Below the pieces are notes generated by a model that searched no databases, was not told where the DNA came from, and worked only from the letters and a program-made list of their open reading frames with translations. The position numbers and the translations under genes are program-made. Below, in pieces: positions 55,587 through 62,827 of a stretch of 64,000 nt of DNA. Numbering within the stretch: the first letter of the stretch is position 1; each line of letters begins with the position of its first letter. Origin of the DNA: Candidatus Saccharimonadota bacterium (GTDB lineage: Bacteria > Patescibacteriota > Saccharimonadia > Saccharimonadales > Saccharimonadaceae); NCBI GenBank assembly GCA_015655045.1, contig JAATFU010000005.1, positions 62,001-126,000 on the forward strand, written 5' to 3'.

Positions 55587-56408
55587 TTATGCGCCATGAG
55601 CTTCGATGCTCAGATCTTGGTAGGCATCCCATTCGTCGAGGCGTTTTTGGTACTCGTCATGGATCATTTGGTTTGCCCAATTGCCGAAGAAAATACGAAA
55701 GGGTGGTTCGTCCATATCAACCAGCTTTAATATGACAGGGGCTGTCGCCTCTGGCACACCTGGCTGTGAAACACGAGCCCGTCGCGCTGCATTGGCTTCT
55801 CGGACGTGATCGTACGCTGGTAGCTTAGCTGAGAATTTTGCAGATGGACCAGCCCAATCAGTGCTGTAGCCAACGGGCTCGATCATCGTTACCTTGATAC
55901 CGAGAGGCTCGACTTCTTGCCTGAGCGCTTGACTAAAGCCTTCGAGGCCCCACTTGCTTGCATGATACATGCCAATATATGGAAAGGCATTCACTCCACC
56001 GATACTTGAAACTTGAATAATGTGTCCTGATCTTTGCTCGCGTAAAATTGGTAACGCAGCTTGGGTCACCCATAGTGCACCAAATAGGTTTGTCTCCATC
56101 TGATCCCGCGCCTCTTGCTCGCTGAGCTCTTCAATCGCACCAAATTGGCCATAGCCAGCGTTATTAACCACGATGTCAAGTCGACCAAACGTATCATGGG
56201 CTTGCTTAAGTGCCGCTTCGACAGCCACCTTGTCGGTAACGTCAAGGGTTAGCGTGAGAACTTGATCACCATATGCTTGCTTAAGGCCAGTTAAACTCTC
56301 AAGATTACGAGCCGTCGCTGTCACTCGGTCTCCTCTTTCAAGCGCGGCTTCTGCCCAGATTCGTCCAAAGCCTTTTGAAGTACCGGTTATAAACCATGTT
56401 TTACTCAT
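55587..56408 (-). CDS. Short-chain dehydrogenase/reductase
   Basis: 273 residues, classical SDR. Cofactor loop ITGTSKGFGRIWAEAAL, NNAGYGQ, and catalytic Ser...Tyr-x-x-x-Lys in VSSIGGVNAFPYIGMYHASKWG. Arg in TATARN suggests NADP(H). AAGGAG precedes ATG 56408. The protein looks like those of free-living soil bacteria, so recent transfer is possible. Substrate unknown. Confidence 0.9.
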   Translation of the reverse strand: MSKTWFITGTSKGFGRIWAEAALERGDRVTATARNLESLTGLKQAYGDQVLTLTLDVTDKVAVEAALKQAHDTFGRLDIVVNNAGYGQFGAIEELSEQEARDQMETNLFGALWVTQAALPILREQRSGHIIQVSSIGGVNAFPYIGMYHASKWGLEGFSQALRQEVEPLGIKVTMIEPVGYSTDWAGPSAKFSAKLPAYDHVREANAARRARVSQPGVPEATAPVILKLVDMDEPPFRIFFGNWANQMIHDEYQKRLDEWDAYQDLSIEAHGA

Positions 56409-56562
56409 CGATGTATTCTCCTTTGATTATTTCATTTTTTAATAGTCACCCTACGCCCTGTTATGTCGAGAAATAAAAATTCATTTTCTCTGTCATACCA
56501 CGATTATGACAACGTAGAGTGTCGTGTACGTTTTAAGTATGATAACTTCGAGTACTCTAAGT

Positions 56563-56604
56563 CAATAATAAAACCACTCCAATAAAGAAGTGCTTTTATT
56601 ATTG
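56563..56604. terminator. Bidirectional-type terminator after DUF4342
   Basis: CAATAATAAAA/TTTTATTATTG plus CACT/AGTG with one mismatch. A/T arms supply T-runs on both strands. Confidence 0.6.
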
Positions 56605-56626
56605 AGATGTTGGTTCGAGTATAGCC

Positions 56627-56881
56627 TTACTTCGAAGCCTCTCGTTCGATGGCAATTGTACATTCCGTCACAAGAGCGGCTATTGCCCCAACGGCGGCAA
56701 AGACAGGCAATAGTAATACACCAACCACACCGATGGTAAGAGGTATCTCGATAATTGTTTTCGACTCTTTGTCTTTGATAGTTATGCGGCGAATGTTGCC
56801 CTCTCTAATAAGAGCTTTGACTCGTTTCAGCAGATCTTCTCCATTTACTTTAAATTCTTCTGTTCGTGCTTTATCTGTCAT
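56627..56881 (-). CDS. DUF4342 protein
   Basis: 84 residues. TEEFKVNGEDLLKRVKALIREGN, then RRITIKDKESKTIIEIPLTIGVVG and a hydrophobic end segment (LLLPVFAAVGAIAALVTECTI), the standard DUF4342 order. Cytoplasmic domain plus one or two short helices. Role unknown; common in Firmicutes and CPR. Confidence 0.85.
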   Translation of the reverse strand: MTDKARTEEFKVNGEDLLKRVKALIREGNIRRITIKDKESKTIIEIPLTIGVVGVLLLPVFAAVGAIAALVTECTIAIEREASK

Positions 56882-57026
56882 ATAAACCTACCTTTTTAAA
56901 GAATTATGCTTGTTACTAGCTTGAGCTTACTCTCCGTACGAGGTAATAGGTAGCGGATAATCTTTTCAATATAATGATAACAAAAAAGACTCCTTATTTA
57001 AGAAATCTTTAGAGTTTCATACACTT

Positions 57027-57103
57027 TGGAGGGCCAGCGGGGACTTGAACCCCGGACACCCTGCTTAAGAGGCAGGTGCTCTAACCAGCTGAGCTACTGG
57101 CCC
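57027..57103 (-). tRNA. tRNA-Lys (CUU), CCA encoded
   Basis: Cloverleaf on the minus strand: acceptor GGGCCAG/CTGGCCC, D stem GCTC/GAGC, anticodon stem CCTGC/GCAGG around loop CTCTTAA, T arm CGGGG-TTCAAGT-CCCCG, then T-CCA. The discriminator base is U instead of the A usual for bacterial tRNA-Lys. Confidence 0.93.
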
Positions 57104-57268
57104 ATAGAGCGGTCGCAATATGAACATAAGGCTCATATTTACTCTTTGAGACTATAGCAAATAGAGGTCAGTTTGTAAATGGATGAGGTAAACACAAAAG
57201 AGTTATATAGCGTAGTCAATAAAGTTAGAACGGCTTTAATAGCGAACTGATTTGCTATAGTAAAGAAT

Positions 57269-57946
57269 ATGCAACTACCTGAAGTCCGAATTCGCGCATC
57301 TTTCTTGCTTAACGGAGCCGTTATACCGTTGCTTCTTCCTGGACTCAAGGAGACTGGCAATGAAATTGCTGCAACTGATGAATATATCGACGAAACGGTT
57401 GAACTTTATAACAAAAATTGGGCACCATACGAAGAAAAGATACTTACTGGAATGTGTAAGGTGCTTGATCTTGAATTCAAGCAAAATATTATAGATGTAT
57501 ATGTAGCACCCTTTGGAAACTCATTCAGTGACCCTATGGTGATTTCGACAAAGTATGAAGGCGATCGATTTATCGAAATATTTACTCATGAAATTGCACA
57601 TAGGCTTTTAACGGATAATACAAAAATTACGAGCAGCCTTGATCGAAAGATATTAAAAACGTGGAAGAACTTATTTGGAGATAATCATGCATGGAATACT
57701 CTCGTTCATATACCCGTACATGCGCTATTGGCATACATTTTTATTGATGTACTGAATGAACCAGAGCGTTTGGATAGAGATATTGAACTGTGTAAAGAGT
57801 ATCCGCTATATGCCGATGCATGGAAATATGTAAAAGAGCAGGGGTATCAAAATATTCTTGATAAACTCAAGACGAGTTACGAGGAATTTTCTCGTTCTTA
57901 TACTACCGGCTCAATAAAAATAACCTCTAATCAAAGAGGTATTTAA
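57269..57946 (+). CDS. Putative HExxH metalloprotease-like protein
   Basis: 225 residues, soluble. FTHEIAHRLLTDN (107-111) gives an HExxH zinc motif typical of zincin peptidases. Later His residues (NHAWNTLVHIPVHALL) could supply the third ligand. No signal peptide, so it would act inside the cell. TGCTATAGT extended -10 ends 7 nt before the ATG. Lower GC than neighbours. Not assigned to a named family. Confidence 0.6.
   Translation: MQLPEVRIRASFLLNGAVIPLLLPGLKETGNEIAATDEYIDETVELYNKNWAPYEEKILTGMCKVLDLEFKQNIIDVYVAPFGNSFSDPMVISTKYEGDRFIEIFTHEIAHRLLTDNTKITSSLDRKILKTWKNLFGDNHAWNTLVHIPVHALLAYIFIDVLNEPERLDRDIELCKEYPLYADAWKYVKEQGYQNILDKLKTSYEEFSRSYTTGSIKITSNQRGI
57923..57940 (+). terminator. Weak terminator of the HExxH gene
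   Basis: ACCTCT/AGAGGT stem around AATCAA with an imperfect T-rich tail. It overlaps the 3' end of the coding region. Confidence 0.4.
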
Positions 57947-57953
57947 ATAATTT

Positions 57954-58030
57954 TGGTACACCCGGCAAGATTCGAACTTGCGACACCTGGTTCCGAAGAC
58001 CAGTGCTCTAATCCACTGAGCTACGGGTGC
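57954..58030 (-). tRNA. tRNA-Arg (UCG), CCA encoded
   Basis: Cloverleaf on the minus strand: acceptor GCACCCG/CGGGTGT, anticodon stem CTGGT/ACCAG around loop CTTCGGA, T arm GCAAG-TTCGAAT-CTTGC, discriminator A, CCA. Anticodon UCG reads CGA. Confidence 0.94.
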
Positions 58031-58086
58031 GTATCAGAGGTAATTATATCATGCATCCGCGTCTTGAGCTATAATAAGCTACACAT

Positions 58087-59109
58087 ATGGACATTCACAC
58101 TAACATTCCCTTAAAAAACTATACAACAATGAAACTCGGTGGCCCAGCTCGTTTTATGGCTGAGGTGCGAACGCCAGACGAAGTAGCGACAACCTATCGC
58201 AATGCACGCGCCCAAGGATTATCTGTTTTCGTGCTCGGCGGGGGTAGTAATGTTATTGCGAAAGACGAAGGTTATAACGGTCTGGTGATGCGTATCCGCA
58301 TCCCTGGTTTTACGGTTATAGCCGACGATCTTAACTCGACTACTATTGCACTTGGCGCCGGCGAAGACTGGGATGCAGTTGTCAAACGAACGGTCGACAT
58401 GGAACTTAGTGGGATTGAAGCCATGTCAGCCATTCCTGGTACGGCTGGCGGCACCCCCATCCAGAATGTTGGTGCGTACGGTCAAGAAATTGCCGACACC
58501 TTACAGTCGGTTGAGGCATATGATACTTCTACCGATAGCTTCGTAACACTGACACGACAAGAGTGCGGATTCTCATACCGAGATAGCGTCTTTAGGGGTG
58601 AATGGGCGGGACGGTATATCCTTACCTCGCTTACCCTAAAGCTTTCCAAAACCCCGCCGCAACCGCCTTTTTACGATGCACTCCAGCAATATCTCGACCA
58701 GCATTCAATCAAGCTCTACACGCAACTCATTATTCGAGATGCAGTCATTGCTATTCGGGCGAATAAGCTCCCCGACCCTACCGTTTTACCCAATACCGGC
58801 TCCTTCTTTAAAAACACCATTGTCGAAACCTGGAAGTTAAACGATCTTAAGAGCCACTACCCTACCATTCCTGCCTATGACATGGGTGATGGCAATTTTA
58901 AGATACCCACTGGTTGGTTCATTGAACAGGCGGGTATGAAAGGGAAACTCCTGCATGGCATGCGCGTTCATGACAAGAATTGTCTCGTGCTGATTAATGA
59001 ATCCGCTACCAGCTACAAAGATCTCGTTGAAGCACGCGAAGAGATTATTGGCACCGTCCGTGATACCTTTGGTATCCAGATCGAACAAGAGCCACTCGAG
59101 ATATCTTAG
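58087..59109 (+). CDS. murB: UDP-N-acetylenolpyruvoylglucosamine reductase
   Basis: 340 residues, E. coli-type MurB. FAD-binding GGGSNVIAKDEGYNG, substrate loop IPGTAGGTPIQNVGAYGQEI, YRDSVFRGEW, and GWFIEQAGMKGK near the end with a conserved Glu further on. It makes UDP-MurNAc, the second committed step of peptidoglycan synthesis. Two -10-like boxes lie just before ATG 58087 and no Shine-Dalgarno. It shows that the organism builds its own wall. Confidence 0.96.
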   Translation: MDIHTNIPLKNYTTMKLGGPARFMAEVRTPDEVATTYRNARAQGLSVFVLGGGSNVIAKDEGYNGLVMRIRIPGFTVIADDLNSTTIALGAGEDWDAVVKRTVDMELSGIEAMSAIPGTAGGTPIQNVGAYGQEIADTLQSVEAYDTSTDSFVTLTRQECGFSYRDSVFRGEWAGRYILTSLTLKLSKTPPQPPFYDALQQYLDQHSIKLYTQLIIRDAVIAIRANKLPDPTVLPNTGSFFKNTIVETWKLNDLKSHYPTIPAYDMGDGNFKIPTGWFIEQAGMKGKLLHGMRVHDKNCLVLINESATSYKDLVEAREEIIGTVRDTFGIQIEQEPLEIS

Positions 59110-59146
59110 GCCACATCGGGCGCTTGCGATTTAAGGGTAAACCCCT

Positions 59147-59152
59147 TATGCT
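59147..59152 (+). promoter_or_regulatory. -10 box of leaderless prepilin operon
   Basis: TATGCT, AGAGGT, ATG. The same block from TTATGCT to the start codon occurs at sbcB (10531). Confidence 0.55.
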
Positions 59153-59158
59153 AGAGGT

Positions 59159-59659
59159 ATGCAGCGCCGTGGGTTTACTATTGTTGAGTTGTTAGTCGTC
59201 ATTGCTATTATGGGTATTTTACTCATCTTAGGTGTAGTTAACCTACGCTCCACTCAAGCGAACGGACGAGACAGTGAACGTAAAACTGATGTTGAGACCA
59301 TTGCACTTCACCTCGAGAGTTACTATACCTCAGGTAGCGACACGCTCACGGCCGTTGGCTACTACCCTTCGGTATCAACTCTCATTGGCAACGAAAAGTC
59401 TGTCCTACGAGACATCGATCCCGCATCACTCGTAGCACCTGGCGATAGCGCCTCATCACTTGTCGCTGCGACCAATGCCGTTCAGACATCGACAGGCGTT
59501 CAGCCCCAGCCAAGTCTCACGACAAACGATTATGTATATCAGCCGATTCGATCAGATGGTAGCCTGTGTACGGGGCTTCCTACGTGCCGAAAGTTTAATC
59601 TCTATTACTACTCAGAAGTTGATAATAGCGTCAAAATGATAACGAGTAAAAATCAATGA
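59159..59659 (+). CDS. Type IV prepilin-like protein (minor)
   Basis: 166 residues. A five-residue leader ends RRG, followed by FTIVELLVVIAIMGILLILG; Glu at +5. ERKTDVETIALHLESYY after the helix is usual for pseudopilins. A Cys pair near the end (LCTGLPTCRKF) may form a loop. First of three overlapping pilin genes; the next start overlaps by 4 nt. Confidence 0.88.
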   Translation: MQRRGFTIVELLVVIAIMGILLILGVVNLRSTQANGRDSERKTDVETIALHLESYYTSGSDTLTAVGYYPSVSTLIGNEKSVLRDIDPASLVAPGDSASSLVAATNAVQTSTGVQPQPSLTTNDYVYQPIRSDGSLCTGLPTCRKFNLYYYSEVDNSVKMITSKNQ

Positions 59660-60054
59660 TAAAAGCTATACGTCCTCGATCAGCCTCGGGTTTTACGGCC
59701 GTTGAACTACTCATCACACTCTTCGTCGCAGTGGCTTTTATTATTGCTGGGTATCAGCTCTATGGAGTGATTATTAAAGATGGCGGCGCAACACGTGCGC
59801 AGTCTACTGCTAATAACCTTGCCTATACATATATGCGTCAATACGCCGCCTCAGCCCCAGCTTCCTGCACCACTCCCCTCACACCACTCACCAACTCACC
59901 TCTTAATACAGCCGGTCTATCGAATGCCACGGTCACTATCGTTATTACCTGTCCATACTATCCAGCCCTGACCAACATCGCTGAAGTACAGGCAATCATT
60001 AAATATAATACGCCACAACAAACCATAACGAATGCTGTCTATGTTACTCAATAA
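59656..60054 (+). CDS. Type IV prepilin-like protein (minor)
   Basis: 132 residues. Leader ending ASG, followed by FTAVELLITLFVAVAFIIAG with Glu at +5. A short globular part with two Cys (ASCTTPL and VITCPYYP). Middle gene of the operon; overlaps both neighbours, which suggests coupled translation and fixed stoichiometry with the large pilin that follows. Confidence 0.85.
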   Translation: MIKAIRPRSASGFTAVELLITLFVAVAFIIAGYQLYGVIIKDGGATRAQSTANNLAYTYMRQYAASAPASCTTPLTPLTNSPLNTAGLSNATVTIVITCPYYPALTNIAEVQAIIKYNTPQQTITNAVYVTQ

Positions 60055-62125
60055 ACACTCATCAAAAAGTGGTTTTACCCTGATTGAAATGCTCGTGATC
60101 GCGCCAATCGTCATTCTAATGATCGGTTTCTTCATCTCCTTTCTGATTAATATTACCGGTGAGGTACTCGCAAGCCGTAGCCAAAATGTGCTCGCCTACA
60201 ATATTCAAGATACACTCGATCGAATCGAACAAGACGTCAAATCAAGTGCGGCGTTTCTTGCCACCAATAACATTGATCTCGTGTCACCCCAAGGCTATAA
60301 CAACGATACGACACCATTCGATAATGCCGATGCGATAAGCGGGACAAAACTTATCCTTAATAGCTACGCTACTACGCTCAATCCCCTCACGCTTGGCAAC
60401 AATAGTACGATTTATGCGGCCAATCAACCCAATAGCTGCGGTAGTAGTAATGTGAGTCAAAATACCCTCATGTACACAAATATTATCTACTTTGTTAAAA
60501 ACGGGACACTCTGGCGACGAACCGTACTTCCGGCTAATTACGCTACGCTTGCTTGTCAACCAATGTGGCAACAGCCGAGTTGTGCCCCTGACACCACTGG
60601 AAGTATGTGCGTCACTCAAGATGTGCGCCTCGTCGATAATGTCAGTACTTTCTCGGTCGCCTACTATCCATCAGTCGGTTCAACCGCCGTTGATGCAAAT
60701 GCTGCCAATAGCGGACTCTCCGATAGTGACCGTGCAGCAGCCATGAACAGCGACAATACAGTTGGAGTCACTATCACCGCTACGCAGACGGTAGCTGGGC
60801 GCACCATCAGCCAATCAGCTACCTTACGAGCTATCGGTATTAATAATGATCGTACCGCGACCGTCGCTGTTTCAACGCCAACCGTTGTTACGCAGCCAAG
60901 CAATGTGAGTGTGAGCGATACCGCTACAAATACTACCTTTACTGCCGCAGCCGCTCCAGATGGCACGTTAGCCCAATGGCAGCAATCGACTGATAGCGGG
61001 GCTAGTTGGACCAATATTGGTGGGGCTACCTCGCCTACTCTTACGCTTCCGACCGTTTCAGTCTATATGAATGGGTATCAATACCGTGTTATCTTCGGGA
61101 ATAACGCCGGATCTACCACTTCAAATGCAGCCACCCTAACAGTCACAAGCGCTTCATGGACACCGATTGTATATCAGAACAACTGGCATGACTATGGTTT
61201 ACCATATACCCCTGCCGGCTTCCGCAAAACAAGTGCGGGTATGATCGTCCTTGAAGGCCTCTCGGCAAGTCGAGGAACACCCGGTACCAATGAAATTATT
61301 GGTACCCTTCCCCTTGGATATCGCCCGTCGGAGAATCTTATATTCCAAAATAATTCAAATGGCGCCGGTGGACGCATTGACGTTTGGCCAGATGGTACGA
61401 TACGATTTGTCGTTGGTAATGCAGCTTGGTTCTCGCTTGACGGTATCACCTTCATGCCAAGCGGCACGACATTTACAGCGATACCGCTACAAAACAGTTG
61501 GGTATTTTATGGTGCTCCATGGGCAACGCCTGGCTATATGGTTGACTCAAATGGCAGAGTACATCTAAAGGGTCTCATTGGCGGCGGTACTGCAGCTAGT
61601 GGTACGGTCTTAACCTCCGTTCCTGATGATCTACAACCATCTGGGTTTGAGTTCTTATCTGCAGACAATAGCAACGCGTTTGGCGTCATCGCTCTTGAAT
61701 ATGTTAACAGTAACATCTACACCAGGGGTGGATCAAATAGCTACCTCTCCTTACAGGCCCTATGGTATCCAAGCTCTTACACGGGCTGGACTGCCCTAAC
61801 ACCCCTTAATGGCTTCACATACTACGGCTCCCCATATTCGACACCTCGATACACGAAGTCGACCGATGGACAAGTGGTGATAAAAGGATTATTGAAGGGT
61901 GGATCAACTACCGCCAACACGATAATTGCAAACCTTCCTCCTGCATATTGTCCAAAACAACAGTCTCTTCAAACGGTTGTGGCGAATGGTACATGGGGGC
62001 GGGTCGACATTACGCCCGGTACGGCTTCTGGATGTAATATCATTGTTGGGCAAGCAGCTTCAATTAGTACGGCTTACACCTCCCTCGACAACGTGAACTA
62101 CTATGCCGACTATACGGCACCTTAA
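60032..62125 (+). CDS. Large prepilin with Ig-like and repeated tail-fibre-like modules
   Basis: 697 residues (ATG 60041 is a possible alternative). Residues 14-40 are a class III prepilin signal: G-FTLIEMLVIAPIVILMIGFF. A pilin-like head runs to about 275. An Ig-like domain follows (about 284-372; TLAQWQQSTDSGASWTNI). Then come three related modules of about 100 residues (376-475, 481-585, 587-690), each with a W/F-x-x-YG-x-P-Y/W core, a G-x-V-x-L-x-GL strand and a LP-x-GYRP-like turn. These resemble receptor-binding modules of phage tail proteins. Probably a pilus-tip adhesin; the role is inferred. Confidence 0.8.
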   Translation: MLSMLLNKHSSKSGFTLIEMLVIAPIVILMIGFFISFLINITGEVLASRSQNVLAYNIQDTLDRIEQDVKSSAAFLATNNIDLVSPQGYNNDTTPFDNADAISGTKLILNSYATTLNPLTLGNNSTIYAANQPNSCGSSNVSQNTLMYTNIIYFVKNGTLWRRTVLPANYATLACQPMWQQPSCAPDTTGSMCVTQDVRLVDNVSTFSVAYYPSVGSTAVDANAANSGLSDSDRAAAMNSDNTVGVTITATQTVAGRTISQSATLRAIGINNDRTATVAVSTPTVVTQPSNVSVSDTATNTTFTAAAAPDGTLAQWQQSTDSGASWTNIGGATSPTLTLPTVSVYMNGYQYRVIFGNNAGSTTSNAATLTVTSASWTPIVYQNNWHDYGLPYTPAGFRKTSAGMIVLEGLSASRGTPGTNEIIGTLPLGYRPSENLIFQNNSNGAGGRIDVWPDGTIRFVVGNAAWFSLDGITFMPSGTTFTAIPLQNSWVFYGAPWATPGYMVDSNGRVHLKGLIGGGTAASGTVLTSVPDDLQPSGFEFLSADNSNAFGVIALEYVNSNIYTRGGSNSYLSLQALWYPSSYTGWTALTPLNGFTYYGSPYSTPRYTKSTDGQVVIKGLLKGGSTTANTIIANLPPAYCPKQQSLQTVVANGTWGRVDITPGTASGCNIIVGQAASISTAYTSLDNVNYYADYTAP

Positions 62126-62163
62126 AATAGTGATTACATAGAATGAAAATTGAACGATAATGC

Positions 62164-62192
62164 TTGCGTTTATAAAAAACTTCCCGTATAGT
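62164..62192 (+). promoter_or_regulatory. Promoter of the probable major pilin
   Basis: TTGCGT, 17-bp spacer, TATAGT. A Shine-Dalgarno AGGGGG (62213-62218) sits 8 nt before the ATG, so this message has a leader. Confidence 0.65.
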
Positions 62193-62226
62193 ACAGTTAT
62201 CATAACAATTATAGGGGGCACCATAT

Positions 62227-62754
62227 ATGGTACTGAATGGCATTAAGAAGAGAAAGAATGAGCGCGGTTTCACCATCGTAGAGCTCTTGGTCGTTATCGT
62301 CGTTATCGCGATATTGGCCGCAATTACAATTGTTGCATATGGCGGTATTACCGCACGGGCAAACACCTCAAAAGCAGAGACAGCTGCAGCTAATACCCAA
62401 AAGGTGGCAGAAGCTTACAACGCGGATGGAGGAGTCTATCCTGCTAGTATTGCTCAATTCGGCTCTGGTTATACAGTTAATGGTGCAACACCTTCAAGTA
62501 AATTACCTTCTGCAATTGTCATTAAGCCAAGCGCAGCGGCAGCAACCGTAGCGGCAGCAACAACTGCAGCAGCGACTGCCTTAACCGCAACCGGCGTCGA
62601 TGTGACTAGTTCGGTATACGTTGTCATAACCGGGACAGCAGCAGCTCCAACTGGTGGAATTGTATTCTACTATGACTCCAGTCAGAAAATTGCAGTACCA
62701 GTATATTATGGTGCAGCAAATTCATCGAGCACATCCCTCCTAGCCCTAAGTTAG
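62227..62754 (+). CDS. Type IV prepilin, probable major pilin
   Basis: 175 residues. Leader KKRKNERG, then FTIVELLVVIVVIAILAAITIVAYGG, Glu at +5. The body is Ala/Thr/Ser-rich and Cys-free, ending in a beta segment (VYVVITGTAAAPTGGIVFYY). It has the strongest expression signals of the pilin genes and its own terminator, hence the guess that it is the main subunit. No PilB, PilC or PilD in the window. Confidence 0.88.
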   Translation: MVLNGIKKRKNERGFTIVELLVVIVVIAILAAITIVAYGGITARANTSKAETAAANTQKVAEAYNADGGVYPASIAQFGSGYTVNGATPSSKLPSAIVIKPSAAAATVAAATTAAATALTATGVDVTSSVYVVITGTAAAPTGGIVFYYDSSQKIAVPVYYGAANSSSTSLLALS

Positions 62755-62774
62755 GATAGGTTCAACGATTTACC

Positions 62775-62808
62775 TATAAGAATAGACTCGATTGAGTCTA
62801 TTCTTATA
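62775..62808. terminator. Terminator between pilin and glyA
   Basis: Perfect 15-bp inverted repeat TATAAGAATAGACTC and complement, 4-nt loop GATT. Lies between convergent genes; the T-run is short. Confidence 0.65.
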
Positions 62809-62827
62809 TTGTCATATTCTAGAAATG

